From the NCBI GenBank assembly GCA_021818105.1, contig JAKAFB010000006.1, positions 1-64,000 on the forward strand: a stretch of DNA of 64,000 nucleotides, given 5' to 3'. Shown piece by piece: positions 1-6,973 of this stretch; position 1 is the first letter of the stretch; every line of letters begins with the position of its first letter. This DNA comes from Acidobacteriota bacterium. GTDB lineage: Bacteria > Acidobacteriota > Terriglobia > Terriglobales > Acidobacteriaceae. The position numbers were made by a program, and so were the translations under genes. Below the pieces are notes generated by a model. That model made no database searches. It had not been told where the DNA came from and was given only the letters and a program-made list of their open reading frames with translations.

Positions 1-458
1 GAAAGCAGACGATTGCCCTGAAAGATGCCGTAGAAGATGCCCAGCTCGATGGTGCGGTGGCGGAAGGGGCCGGGTTCGGTGAGGTGAGTGAGCTCGAGCA
101 TGGCGGGGACGTCTGCCGGGGTCAGTCGGCGGAGTTCGAGGCTGGGCGGGAGCGGGTCGGGAATGGGAACGGGAACGGTTGGTTCGGCGCAGACCATTTG
201 GCTGAGGCTGCCGCCGCGGATGAGGGTCCAGCCGGGCGGGATTGCAGGCGGTTCGATGAGGAAGAGGACGACGGTGCCATCGGTACCAGCGAGGGTGCGG
301 AGGGCTTCGTAGCTGGCAGGAGATTGGCTGGGGATTGCGGAGAGTGGGCCGATTTCGGCGGGGTAGCGACGGGCCAATAGGCCGCCCAGGGATAAGCTAG
401 CTTGCTCTGTGGTAAGGGCAGTCCAAATGGGGTTGTCGAGCGGGTAAGGAGTGGGCAT
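1..458 (-). CDS. GNAT family N-acetyltransferase, C-terminal part cut by window edge
   Basis: An open frame runs on the minus strand from an ATG at 458 to the window edge, giving 152 visible residues (MPTPYPLDNPIW...). It has no stop in the window. The N-terminal ~110 residues resemble the variable leader of FR47/GNAT-like acetyltransferases. The visible end (LELTHLTEPGPFRHRTIELG then FYGIFQGNRLL) matches the part just before the acetyl-CoA fold, where a family member would continue into the A motif. The acetyl-CoA binding half lies outside the window, so substrate and completeness cannot be judged. The opposite strand has overlapping open frames, but these have no recognisable family features. 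Confidence 0.6.
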   Translation of the reverse strand, partial: MPTPYPLDNPIWTALTTEQASLSLGGLLARRYPAEIGPLSAIPSQSPASYEALRTLAGTDGTVVLFLIEPPAIPPGWTLIRGGSLSQMVCAEPTVPVPIPDPLPPSLELRRLTPADVPAMLELTHLTEPGPFRHRTIELGIFYGIFQGNRLL

Positions 459-762
459 CGGTATTGAGATGAGAGTAACAGTGGAGGGGATGCGGAGAAG
501 GCGAATTTGCGGGTTTCTGGATGAAAAATGTCGGCCTTCTAGATTCGATAAAGCTTCTTAAACGAACATGTTGAAACAAATAATGAATGTGAAACTTCGC
601 ATCACTTTGAGGAGTTAGTGAAGATCAATCCCGCACCTAAAACGATTGGCAAGATTGAGAAATTGCGGGGAGGCAGAAGGCGAGGATTCGCTCACGGCCC
701 TAAATGAATGTGTTACATGAGAATATTTATATAAAGTTAATAAAGAAAATATAGTTATCGAG
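459..762. other. Intergenic region, 304 bp, no gene seen
   Basis: This gap separates the GNAT gene start from the end of the APC permease gene. It is AT-rich compared with its surroundings, especially 715-765. It contains one 29-codon frame starting GTG at 618 behind a GAGGAG, which I do not support as a gene. No terminator hairpin with a U-tract was seen for the permease gene. Nothing else is recognisable. Confidence 0.5.
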
Positions 763-2181
763 TTAGAAATAACCGATATTCGGGTGGCTTTCTTCGATGG
801 GGATGGGGGAGCCATAGCGGCGGCGGACGAGCCAGAAGGCGGGCAGGCCGAGGAGGATGAGTCCGGTGCCGAGGAGGGAGCCGAGGATGTTGCCGGCGTA
901 GCTCCAGAGAAGGACGGCGACGGCGCAGAGGACGAACAGCGCGGGCAGGAGTGGGTATCCCCAGACGCGGTAGGGGCGGGCGGCGGTAGGCTGGCGTCGA
1001 CGGTAGACGAAGACGGTGGTGGCGGTGAGTGCGTAGAAGAGCCACTCGGCGAAGACGGCAAGCTCAAAGTGCTGCCGGAACTGGCTGAGGAAAAGCAGGA
1101 GGAAAGTGGCGAGCAGGCCCTGGACGACGAGCGAGGTGGAGGGGGACTGGAAGCGCGGGTGGATGTGGCCGAAGCGGGGGAAGAAGAGGCGGTCGCGGGC
1201 GGCGGCGAAGGGGACACGGGCGCCGGACATGATGGTTCCGTTGAGGGTGACGAAGATGCTGAGGGCCATGGCGGCGGCGACGAGTCCTGCGCCTCGGGAT
1301 CCGGCGACGACGGCGAGGGCGGCGACGGCGGGGCGCTCGCTGGCGGCGATATGGACGGCGGGGAGGATGTACTGGATGGCGGCGTTGGTAAGCATGAAGA
1401 GCGCGCTGACGATGAAGAGGCCGCCGATGAGGGCGATGGGGAGGCTGCGCTCGGGGCGGCGGACTTCGCCGGCGACCATGGTGAGGTCATTCCAGCCGTC
1501 GTAGGCCCAGAGGGTGGCGATGAGGGCGAGCATGAATCCGCTGAAGCCGCCGGTGGCGTGGGGGAGCCGGGTGGCGAAGTTGGCCCATGAGCCGGTGGCG
1601 GAGGCGAAGCAGAGGCCCGCGACGATGAGGATGAGTACACCCTTGAGGATGGTGAAGACGAGTTGGAAGTCGGCGGCTTTTTTGATGCCGAGGTAGTTGA
1701 GTCCGGTGATGAGCCAGGTGACGGCGATGGCGAAGAGCTGGGACCAGAGGATTAGGCCACCGGGCGCGGGGCGGTCGAGCCAAGCAAAGGCGGGGAAGAA
1801 CTCAAGGGTGCGGGCGAGGCCGATGGTTACGGCGGCGATGGAGGCGGGCTTGGCGACGGCGAACCAGGTCCACATGTAGAGGAAGGCGGTGGTGTCTCCG
1901 TAGGCGCCGCGGAGGAAGACGTACTCGCCGCCGGCGTAGGGCATCATGGCGCCGAGCTCAGCGTAGGTCATGGCGCCGAAGAGGGAGAGCAGGCCGCCGA
2001 CGATCCAGGCGAGATAGACGAGGGTGGAGGAGCCGGTGTCCTGCATCATTTCGCGAGGGACGAGGAAGATGCCGCTGCCGATGATGGTGCCGACGACGAT
2101 GGCGGTGGCCTGGCTGGCGCCGAGGACGCGGGGCAGGTCGGCGGGGGCCTGATGGGACTGCGCGGGGACGGGAGTGCTCAT
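763..2181 (-). CDS. APC-superfamily amino acid permease
   Basis: A 472-residue integral membrane protein with about 12 hydrophobic segments. It moves amino acids across the cytoplasmic membrane by antiport or proton symport. The helix-1 motif of the APC superfamily is clear near residues 32-40 (GTIIGSGIF), followed by the usual pattern of unwound first helix, second helix with Pro-Tyr-Ala-Gly-Gly (PYAGGEY) and long hydrophobic stretches to the C-terminus. Length and motifs fit the L-amino-acid transporter (LAT/SteT-like) branch. The frame is open further upstream, but the ATG at 2181 (MSTPVPAQ) is preferred; no strong ribosome-binding site precedes it. The start codon lies inside a short repeat that recurs at 2892 and 4005. 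The substrate cannot be told from sequence. Confidence 0.85.
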   Translation of the reverse strand: MSTPVPAQSHQAPADLPRVLGASQATAIVVGTIIGSGIFLVPREMMQDTGSSTLVYLAWIVGGLLSLFGAMTYAELGAMMPYAGGEYVFLRGAYGDTTAFLYMWTWFAVAKPASIAAVTIGLARTLEFFPAFAWLDRPAPGGLILWSQLFAIAVTWLITGLNYLGIKKAADFQLVFTILKGVLILIVAGLCFASATGSWANFATRLPHATGGFSGFMLALIATLWAYDGWNDLTMVAGEVRRPERSLPIALIGGLFIVSALFMLTNAAIQYILPAVHIAASERPAVAALAVVAGSRGAGLVAAAMALSIFVTLNGTIMSGARVPFAAARDRLFFPRFGHIHPRFQSPSTSLVVQGLLATFLLLFLSQFRQHFELAVFAEWLFYALTATTVFVYRRRQPTAARPYRVWGYPLLPALFVLCAVAVLLWSYAGNILGSLLGTGLILLGLPAFWLVRRRYGSPIPIEESHPNIGYF

Positions 2182-2229
2182 GCGGTGATGAGAGGGTAGC
2201 ATGCCACCTGCGGTGGGGCCAGCGGGTTG
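2177..2229. repeat. Short dispersed repeat, copy A
   Basis: A 53-bp segment starting ctcatgcggtgatg aligns without gaps to 2892-2944 (42 of 53 identical by eye). It overlaps the start codon of the permease gene. Together with copy B it brackets the HigBA-like pair. Confidence 0.6.
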
Positions 2230-2265
2230 CGGCTCATAGGCGCGTGCTCGCGGCGGTTGCCGGAC

Positions 2266-2550
2266 TTAAGCGGCGCGGGGTTTGATCTTGATGCCGAGAG
2301 CCTTCATCACGCCCAGAAACGTGGAGAGCCGCGGATCGCCGGTGGGCGAAAGAGCCTTGTAGAGCGCCTCGCGCGTCACGCCCGCGCGGCTGGCGAGGTC
2401 GGTCATGCCAATGGCCCGCGCAACGTCGCCGAGAGCGGCTGCGATGAGTGCCGGGTCGCCTTCGTCGAAGGCCGCTTCGAGATAGGCGGCGATGGCCTTG
2501 GGGCTGTCGAGATACTCGGCTGCATCCCACTGAGTTGTCTTAAGAGCCAT
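2266..2550 (-). CDS. HigA-like antitoxin, addiction module antidote protein
   Basis: A 94-residue DNA-binding antitoxin of the family usually named probable addiction module antidote protein (COG3636, HigA-like). Residues ~12-45 form the typical acidic N-terminus (EYLDSPKAIAAYLEAAFDEG), and residues ~48-66 are a helix-turn-helix (MTDLASRAGVTREALYKAL), followed by the family ending GDPRLSTFLGVMKALGIK. It would neutralise the upstream toxin and repress the shared promoter. Its ATG overlaps the last 11 bases of the toxin frame, so the pair is translationally linked in the order toxin then antitoxin, as usual for HigBA-type modules. Confidence 0.88.
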   Translation of the reverse strand: MALKTTQWDAAEYLDSPKAIAAYLEAAFDEGDPALIAAALGDVARAIGMTDLASRAGVTREALYKALSPTGDPRLSTFLGVMKALGIKIKPRAA

Positions 2551-2842
2551 TGGACCACTCCTTTGCCAGCGCTTTCGCTCTGGCGATGTCTGTCTGTTGC
2601 GTCTTCTTGGTCCCCCCGGCGAGCAGGAGGACCAGCAGATTTCCCTGCCGGTGGAGATAGACCCGGTAACCCGGCCCGTAATCGATCCGCAGCTCGCTGA
2701 CGCCTTCGCCGACAGGTTTTACATCTCCGAAGTTGCCTAGCGAAAGGCGGCGGATGCGGATTTGAATGCGAGCCCTTGCGTGTTCGTCGCGAAGTTTACG
2801 GAGCCAATGAGCGAAGATGTCGGTCTGGCGGACCTCGATCAG
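2540..2842 (-). CDS. RelE/ParE-superfamily (HigB-like) toxin, apparent CTG start
   Basis: A 100-residue frame not bounded by a normal start codon. It reads (L/M)IEVRQTDIFAHWLRKLRD at the N-terminus, has the family core VSELRIDYGPGYRVY (residues ~48-62) and ends LLAGGTKKTQQTDIARAK. These features are characteristic of phage-derived Gp49-like/HigB toxins, which act as ribosome-dependent mRNA interferases. The family's usual initiating Met aligns exactly with a CTG at 2842-2840. An in-frame TAA lies two codons upstream, and there is no ATG, GTG or TTG between them. A consensus promoter places transcription start at about this CTG. The toxin may therefore be made weakly from CTG or be a lost-start remnant; the rest of the frame is intact. 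Confidence 0.75.
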   Translation of the reverse strand: MIEVRQTDIFAHWLRKLRDEHARARIQIRIRRLSLGNFGDVKPVGEGVSELRIDYGPGYRVYLHRQGNLLVLLLAGGTKKTQQTDIARAKALAKEWSNGS

Positions 2843-2844
2843 GT

Positions 2845-2877
2845 GTTAACTATAGTTCACAGTAGGATTCAATTCAA
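2845..2877 (-). promoter_or_regulatory. HigBA promoter with overlapping palindromic operator
   Basis: Reading the minus strand, TTGAAT (2877-2872), a 17-bp spacer and TATAGT (2854-2849) form a near-consensus sigma-70 promoter. The predicted start of transcription is about 2842, the first base of the toxin frame. The -10 element lies within a 16-bp near-palindrome, 2845-2860 (gttaactatagttcac, one mismatched pair). This is a plausible binding site for the HigA-like antitoxin in autorepression. Confidence 0.6.
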
Positions 2878-2887
2878 GAGGGCACTG

Positions 2888-2944
2888 CCGACTCATGCAG
2901 TGATGTGAGGGTGTCACGTTACCTGTGGTGGGGTAAGCGGGCTG
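2888..2944. repeat. Short dispersed repeat, copy B
   Basis: Bases 2888-2911 (ccgactcatgcagtgatg...) are identical over 24 bp to 4002-4025 (copy C). Bases 2892-2944 also align to copy A at 2177-2229. This copy sits between the toxin-antitoxin promoter and the esterase gene. Confidence 0.65.
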
Positions 2945-2988
2945 AGAACCTCGAACTATTTGTTTTTATGTTTTAGGCTAGGGGAACT

Positions 2989-3966
2989 GTGTTGAAACCT
3001 TTGCTCTTTGCTCTCTGTATTGTGTTTGCGTCCGGCAGTCTGAGCGCACAGACGCCTGCCTGGCAACCCTATCTTGGACATACGCAACTGCCGATATGGC
3101 CGGGGGCGGCACCGGATGCGCAGCATGTTGCAGCGCCGGAGGCCGCCGAGACGACTGGGGAAAGGTCGCTGGTTGCCGGGAGGCCGTGGACTGCTGTGAG
3201 CAACGTCTCGCGGCCTACGATGACGATCTATTCGCCACAAGAAAAGAATACGGGCGCTGCGGTTGTCGTTTTTCCTGGTGGTGGCTACCAGATTCTGGCC
3301 ATCGATCTCGAAGGCACGGAGGTCTGCGACTGGCTGACCTCAAAGGGAATCACCTGTGTTTTGTTAAAGTACCGCGTGCCAGCTCCGAGATCTGCGCCGA
3401 ATTGGGGCGCATTTCCGCAATCACCGATGGCGTTGGAAGATGCACAGAGGACGGTTGGGCTGGTGCGCTTTCACGCCGCGGAGTGGCATATCGATCCGCA
3501 CAAGATTGGAGTGCTCGGATTTTCAGCGGGCGGGCATCTTGTGGCAGCAATAAGCGCACACTTTGAGCAGCGGCTGTATACGGCCGTCGATGCGGCCGAC
3601 CAGGAAAGCTGCCGCCCGGATTTCGCAGTGGCTCTTTATCCGGGGCATCTATGGCTTGACAAGAAAAAATTCGAGTTGAATCCGGATATTCGCACGCATA
3701 TTACCCGCCAGACGCCGCCTACCTTTCTGCTTCAGGACGAGGATGACCACGTGGACAACGTCAACGACTCGCTGGTTTACTACATTGCGCTGAAAAACGC
3801 CGGGGTGCCGGTGGAGATGCATTTGTATGCGCAGGGCGGGCACGCGTTTGGTTTGCGGCGTACGCGCTTCCCAGTAACGGCATGGCCTCAACTGGTGGAG
3901 ACTTGGCTGCAGACGATCGGGATGATATCGGAGTCGCAAGAATCCCGATCCGTCTCTGGAAACTGA
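2989..3966 (+). CDS. Secreted alpha/beta-hydrolase, acetyl-xylan-esterase-like
   Basis: A 325-residue exported serine hydrolase of the BD-FAE/Axe-type esterase group, which removes acetyl or similar groups from plant polysaccharides or related esters. An N-terminal signal peptide ends near SLSA-Q (residues 17-21). The oxyanion-hole segment is FPGGGY (95-100), the nucleophile elbow is GFSAGG with Ser179, and acid and histidine candidates are Asp252/253 (QDEDDH) and His285 (GGHAFG). The start is GTG at 2989 behind AGGGGA. It stands alone between two toxin-antitoxin pairs and between repeat copies B and C. The exact substrate is not determined. Confidence 0.82.
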   Translation: MLKPLLFALCIVFASGSLSAQTPAWQPYLGHTQLPIWPGAAPDAQHVAAPEAAETTGERSLVAGRPWTAVSNVSRPTMTIYSPQEKNTGAAVVVFPGGGYQILAIDLEGTEVCDWLTSKGITCVLLKYRVPAPRSAPNWGAFPQSPMALEDAQRTVGLVRFHAAEWHIDPHKIGVLGFSAGGHLVAAISAHFEQRLYTAVDAADQESCRPDFAVALYPGHLWLDKKKFELNPDIRTHITRQTPPTFLLQDEDDHVDNVNDSLVYYIALKNAGVPVEMHLYAQGGHAFGLRRTRFPVTAWPQLVETWLQTIGMISESQESRSVSGN

Positions 3967-4001
3967 AATCGAGCACAGACCTTCTCAGCCGGTGATCGAT
4001 T

Positions 4002-4025
4002 CCGACTCATGCAGTGATGTGAGGG
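4002..4025. repeat. Short dispersed repeat, copy C
   Basis: A 24-bp perfect direct repeat of 2888-2911. It lies just downstream of the esterase gene and before the end of the vapC frame. Beyond base 4025 the similarity to copies A and B is lost. Confidence 0.65.
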
Positions 4026-4046
4026 GCATGAGTGGGCGGGATGCTT

Positions 4047-4415
4047 TCAGGGTAGGTCTGCGTGAATTCCAAGAGCTTCGGCGACGGCACGGAGCCGCAT
4101 ATCGAGAGTCCACAGCAGGGTGGGGGGATTGAGGAAGACAGCTGCAATCAACTGCGCGTCGATCAGGCCAATTCCTCGGGCGTAGAGGGATCGGGCTTCA
4201 ATCATTTGCCTTACCTCGCCGATTTGCGCAGTTTGCACCTGAGGCAGCAAATCCAGATATCCAAGCGTCTTTGTGCGGTCCCGCAGCGACCCCAGGGCCA
4301 GTTCTCCAACGATCAACGGATGGATCACAATCTGCCCGCGCTCAAGCTGTTTTCGCAGTTGCTCATTGTCCGAGCGGAAATGGTCGATCCATACCGAGGT
4401 ATCTGCGAGGATCAC
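4047..4415 (-). CDS. vapC: VapC-type PIN-domain ribonuclease toxin
   Basis: A 122-residue PIN-domain protein that would cleave RNA when released from its antitoxin. The four conserved acidic positions are visible: Asp5 (MILADTSVWIDHF), Glu38 (VGELALGS), Asp86 (GIGLIDAQLIAA) and Asp105 (LLWTLDMRL). Length and order are normal for VapC, and the active site looks intact. Its ATG overlaps the vapB stop codon as ATGA (4412-4415), so the two are translationally coupled, antitoxin first. Substrate RNA cannot be predicted. Confidence 0.92.
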   Translation of the reverse strand: MILADTSVWIDHFRSDNEQLRKQLERGQIVIHPLIVGELALGSLRDRTKTLGYLDLLPQVQTAQIGEVRQMIEARSLYARGIGLIDAQLIAAVFLNPPTLLWTLDMRLRAVAEALGIHADLP

Positions 4416-4609
4416 TTTTCGCTCCCCCGTCGCCGTGGAATATCCTCCAGCTCCGGCATTGTGCCGCCCAGCGCCGCCAGCCTGCGGGCGCTTTCCCGCT
4501 CAATGAGAGCTTTCAGCGCTTCCTTGACCAACGCCGTTTTTTCGGCCAAGCCCGTGAACTCCTGAGCAATGCGTATCAGATCGTCATCGAGTGCGAGCGT
4601 TGTTCTCAT
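4412..4609 (-). CDS. vapB: VapB-type antitoxin
   Basis: A 65-residue antitoxin starting MRTTLALDDDLIRIAQEFTG, a ribbon-helix-helix type N-terminus found in the VapB family that pairs with PIN toxins. The C-terminal part (IERESARRLAALGGTMPELE) is the usual toxin-wrapping segment. The start at 4609 was chosen over a longer frame because GGAGAAC lies directly upstream with proper spacing. It is the first gene of the vapBC pair and should repress the promoter at 4627-4646. Confidence 0.9.
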   Translation of the reverse strand: MRTTLALDDDLIRIAQEFTGLAEKTALVKEALKALIERESARRLAALGGTMPELEDIPRRRGSEK

Positions 4610-4620
4610 AAGTTCTCCAT

Positions 4621-4646
4621 GCATCAATTATAGCATCGTTTGATGC
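4621..4646 (-). promoter_or_regulatory. vapBC promoter -10 and GATGC-type operator
   Basis: On the minus strand a perfect TATAAT (4632-4627) is flanked by half-sites. GCATC-N4-GATGC is a perfect inverted repeat at 4633-4646, and a third TGATGC follows the -10 element. The expected transcript starts near 4620, just before the vapB ribosome-binding site. A -35 match is poor, suggesting the half-sites are regulator-binding sequence, probably for VapB or the VapBC complex. Confidence 0.5.
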
Positions 4647-4714
4647 TTTAAATGCGTGCGTATCGGTCCAGAATTCTGCAATGGTTCGTCAATCGGCGTG
4701 TCGTGGTATGCGGG

Positions 4715-6694
4715 TTAGTCCACTGGCCGCTCCTGATGGAAGTGCCGCCAGATGGTTTCGGCGGTTTTGCGGGGGACTACGGCGGCGAGGGATTCGGCGG
4801 TGGCTTGCCGGACGTCGCGGAGGCTGCCGAAGTGGGTGATGAGGCGCTGGCGGGTTTGCGGGCCTACGCCGGGGATGTTGAGGAGTTCTGAATCGCGGTC
4901 GCGCATGGCGCGGCGCTGGCGGTGGTAGCCGATGGCGAAGCGGTGGCTTTCGTCGCGGATGAGCTGGACGAGATGCAGCACCGGCGAGCGCCGATCCAGC
5001 ACGACTGGCTCATCTTCATTGCCGTAGAGGTAGATGACTTCCTCTTTTTTGGCGATGGAGGCGAGGGGCTGCGAGGTGAAGCCGAGGGACTCCAGCGCAT
5101 CTGCCGCCGCGTGCAGTTGCCCCAGTCCGCCATCAATCAGCACCAGCGAAGGCATCGGCTGGTTCTCGTCCTTCAGCCGGCGATAGCGCCTCTCCACCAC
5201 CTCGCGCATTGACGCGAAATCGTCCACGCCTTGCACGGTCATGACCTTGAACTTGCGATAGGCGGACTTGTTCATCTTGCCGTCTTCCCAGACGACGAGG
5301 GAGGCAACGGTTTCAGCGCCCTGGATGTGGGAGATGTCGAAGCACTCGATGCGGTGGGGCAGCTCGGGGAGCATGAGGGCGTCGGCGAGGGCCTCCTGAA
5401 TGGCCTTGCGGGAGGGCTCGAGGACGCGGAAGCGCTGGGTGTGGGACTGGCGGGCGTTCTGGCCGGCGAGATCGACGAGGGAACGCTTTTCTCCGCGCTG
5501 GGGAACGGCGAGTTCGACGCGGTGGCCCGTGCGCTCGCTGAGCAAGGCGGCAAGAGTTTCGCGGTCGGCGAAGTCGACGGGCACGAGGATGGAGCGCGGG
5601 ACGTAGTGCTGGTCGATGTAGAGCTGCTTGAGCAGGGCTGAGAAGAATGAGCCGGGGTGGAAGACGGGCTCGACGGGTTGGCTTGACTGGTCTCCCACCC
5701 TTTCTGCGGAACGATGCGGAAAGGATGGGGCACCCGGTTGTGGTTGTGTCATCCCAGGTCTCAGAATCGAGACCTGGGGCACCCGGTCATCCCAGGTCTC
5801 AGAATCGAGATCTGGGGCACCCAGCAGCTCGGGCAGGTCTTCCCAGAAGAACTCGCGGCGGTCAACAATTTTGCCGGAACGCATGTGGAAGAGGTTGACG
5901 GCGAGGGCGCCGTCTTCGAAGTGATATCCGAAGACGTCAGTGTCGTCGCTGAGCTCGGCGGTGGCGATGCGCTGTTTCTCCTGGAGCTGGTGGACAGTGG
6001 AGATCTGGTCGCGGAGGCGGGCGGCGGCCTCGAACTGCTCGGCTTCGGCGGCGGCCATCATGCGCGCGGTGAGGGTGCGCTCGAGCTCGGAATGGCGGCC
6101 CTCAAGGAAGAGCTGCGCATCGCGCACGGCTTGCTTGTAGGCCTCGGGCGTGGTGAGACCTTCGACGCAGGGGCCCAGGCAGCGATGGATGTAGTACTGA
6201 AGGCATGCGCGGGGGTGGTAGCGGGAGAGATCAACCTTGCAACTGGGCAGCAGAAAGCTGCGGTGGATGAGTTCTACAACGCGATAGGCGAGATTGCCGG
6301 GGAAATAAGGGCCGTAGTAGGCGGAGCCGTCCTTGCGCAGGCGGCGGGTGACGAAGACTTTGGGGTAACGGTCGGCGAGGGTGAGCTTGACATAGGGGTA
6401 GGTTTTGTCGTCGCGGAGGAGGATGTTGAAGCGGGGCTTGCGTTGCTTGATGAGGTTGTTCTCTAAGGCGAGAGCCTCGTGCTCGTTGGCAACGAGGATG
6501 TAGTCGAGATCGACGGCCTCGCGCATGAGGGAGCCGGTTTTGGCATTGGCCTGCGAGGCCTCAAGCAGATAGGAACGAACGCGGGCGCGAAGGTTCTTGG
6601 CCTTGCCGACGTAGATGACCTGACCCTCAGCGTTCTTGTAGAGGTAGACGCCGGGCTGGGTGGGCAAGGCACGGATTTTCTCGTGGAGATCCAT
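4715..6694 (-). CDS. uvrC: UvrABC excinuclease subunit C
   Basis: A 659-residue dual-incision nuclease of nucleotide excision repair, which cuts 3' and 5' of DNA lesions marked by UvrA and UvrB. Visible domains are: N-terminal GIY-YIG nuclease (PGVYLYKNAEGQVIYVGKAK, ~14-33), UVR domain for UvrB contact (~200-235), RNase-H-like 5' nuclease (IECFDISHIQG and LVLIDGGLGQL) and C-terminal helix-hairpin-helix (LLNIPGVGPQTRQRLI). The start is placed at MDLHEKIRALP, the family N-terminus, 16 codons into the open frame. Residues ~290-335 are an in-frame insertion coded by palindromic repeats, in the linker before the second nuclease half. The frame stays open and the catalytic parts look intact. Confidence 0.95.
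   Translation of the reverse strand: MDLHEKIRALPTQPGVYLYKNAEGQVIYVGKAKNLRARVRSYLLEASQANAKTGSLMREAVDLDYILVANEHEALALENNLIKQRKPRFNILLRDDKTYPYVKLTLADRYPKVFVTRRLRKDGSAYYGPYFPGNLAYRVVELIHRSFLLPSCKVDLSRYHPRACLQYYIHRCLGPCVEGLTTPEAYKQAVRDAQLFLEGRHSELERTLTARMMAAAEAEQFEAAARLRDQISTVHQLQEKQRIATAELSDDTDVFGYHFEDGALAVNLFHMRSGKIVDRREFFWEDLPELLGAPDLDSETWDDRVPQVSILRPGMTQPQPGAPSFPHRSAERVGDQSSQPVEPVFHPGSFFSALLKQLYIDQHYVPRSILVPVDFADRETLAALLSERTGHRVELAVPQRGEKRSLVDLAGQNARQSHTQRFRVLEPSRKAIQEALADALMLPELPHRIECFDISHIQGAETVASLVVWEDGKMNKSAYRKFKVMTVQGVDDFASMREVVERRYRRLKDENQPMPSLVLIDGGLGQLHAAADALESLGFTSQPLASIAKKEEVIYLYGNEDEPVVLDRRSPVLHLVQLIRDESHRFAIGYHRQRRAMRDRDSELLNIPGVGPQTRQRLITHFGSLRDVRQATAESLAAVVPRKTAETIWRHFHQERPVD
5693..5826. 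repeat. Array of palindromic repeats inserted within uvrC
   Basis: Three hairpin-forming units lie in the uvrC reading frame. Unit 1: tcccaccctttc (5693-5704) pairs with gaaaggatgggg (5719-5730), 10 of 12 positions. Unit 2: cccaggtctc (5753-5762), loop agaatc, gagacctggg (5769-5778), a perfect 10-bp stem. Unit 3: the same at 5791-5816 with one wobble. Units 2 and 3 are 38-bp tandem copies. Every unit is followed by ggggcaccc or a close form. The structure resembles REP-type elements. Confidence 0.85.
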
Positions 6695-6888
6695 GGAGAT
6701 GGGTGCTGTTTCTAGGATAGCGGGTGCAGGCACTTGCGGCATGTGGCAGGAAGGCGGGGCGGCAATCCTTACCGGAAAGGGTAAAAATTACATGGCATTC
6801 GAAGGGGATTGAGTTAGGAGAATAGATGTATCACAATTATATTCAAGTAGATAGAGGAGATGTGTGTTTGGCACGACGCATGCGATAA

Positions 6889-6926
6889 AGGAGGACGAAC
6901 GACAAACGAATCGCTGCTCGCCTCCT
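6889..6926 (+). promoter_or_regulatory. Possible leader hairpin upstream of the OmpA lipoprotein gene
   Basis: Bases 6889-6898 (aggaggacga) can pair with 6918-6926 (tcgcctcct), apart from one bulged base. The left arm is a near-perfect anti-ribosome-binding sequence but has no start codon at usable distance. The hairpin lies about 50 bases before the chosen ATG at 6974. Function is speculative. Confidence 0.3.
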
Positions 6927-6973
6927 GTGCCCGTGGCCAGTTGCGGGACAGCAGAGATGAGACGGGGGAGAAA

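Noticed and set aside
618-707. 29-codon frame (GTG at 618) behind GAGGAG in the 459-762 gap
   Set aside because: Very short, with only three bases between the ribosome-binding-like sequence and GTG, and no sign of conservation available.
784-1590. 268-residue open frame on the plus strand inside the permease gene
   Set aside because: Its Gly/Glu/Ala-rich translation is the complement of the permease coding strand in GC-rich DNA, with no family features.
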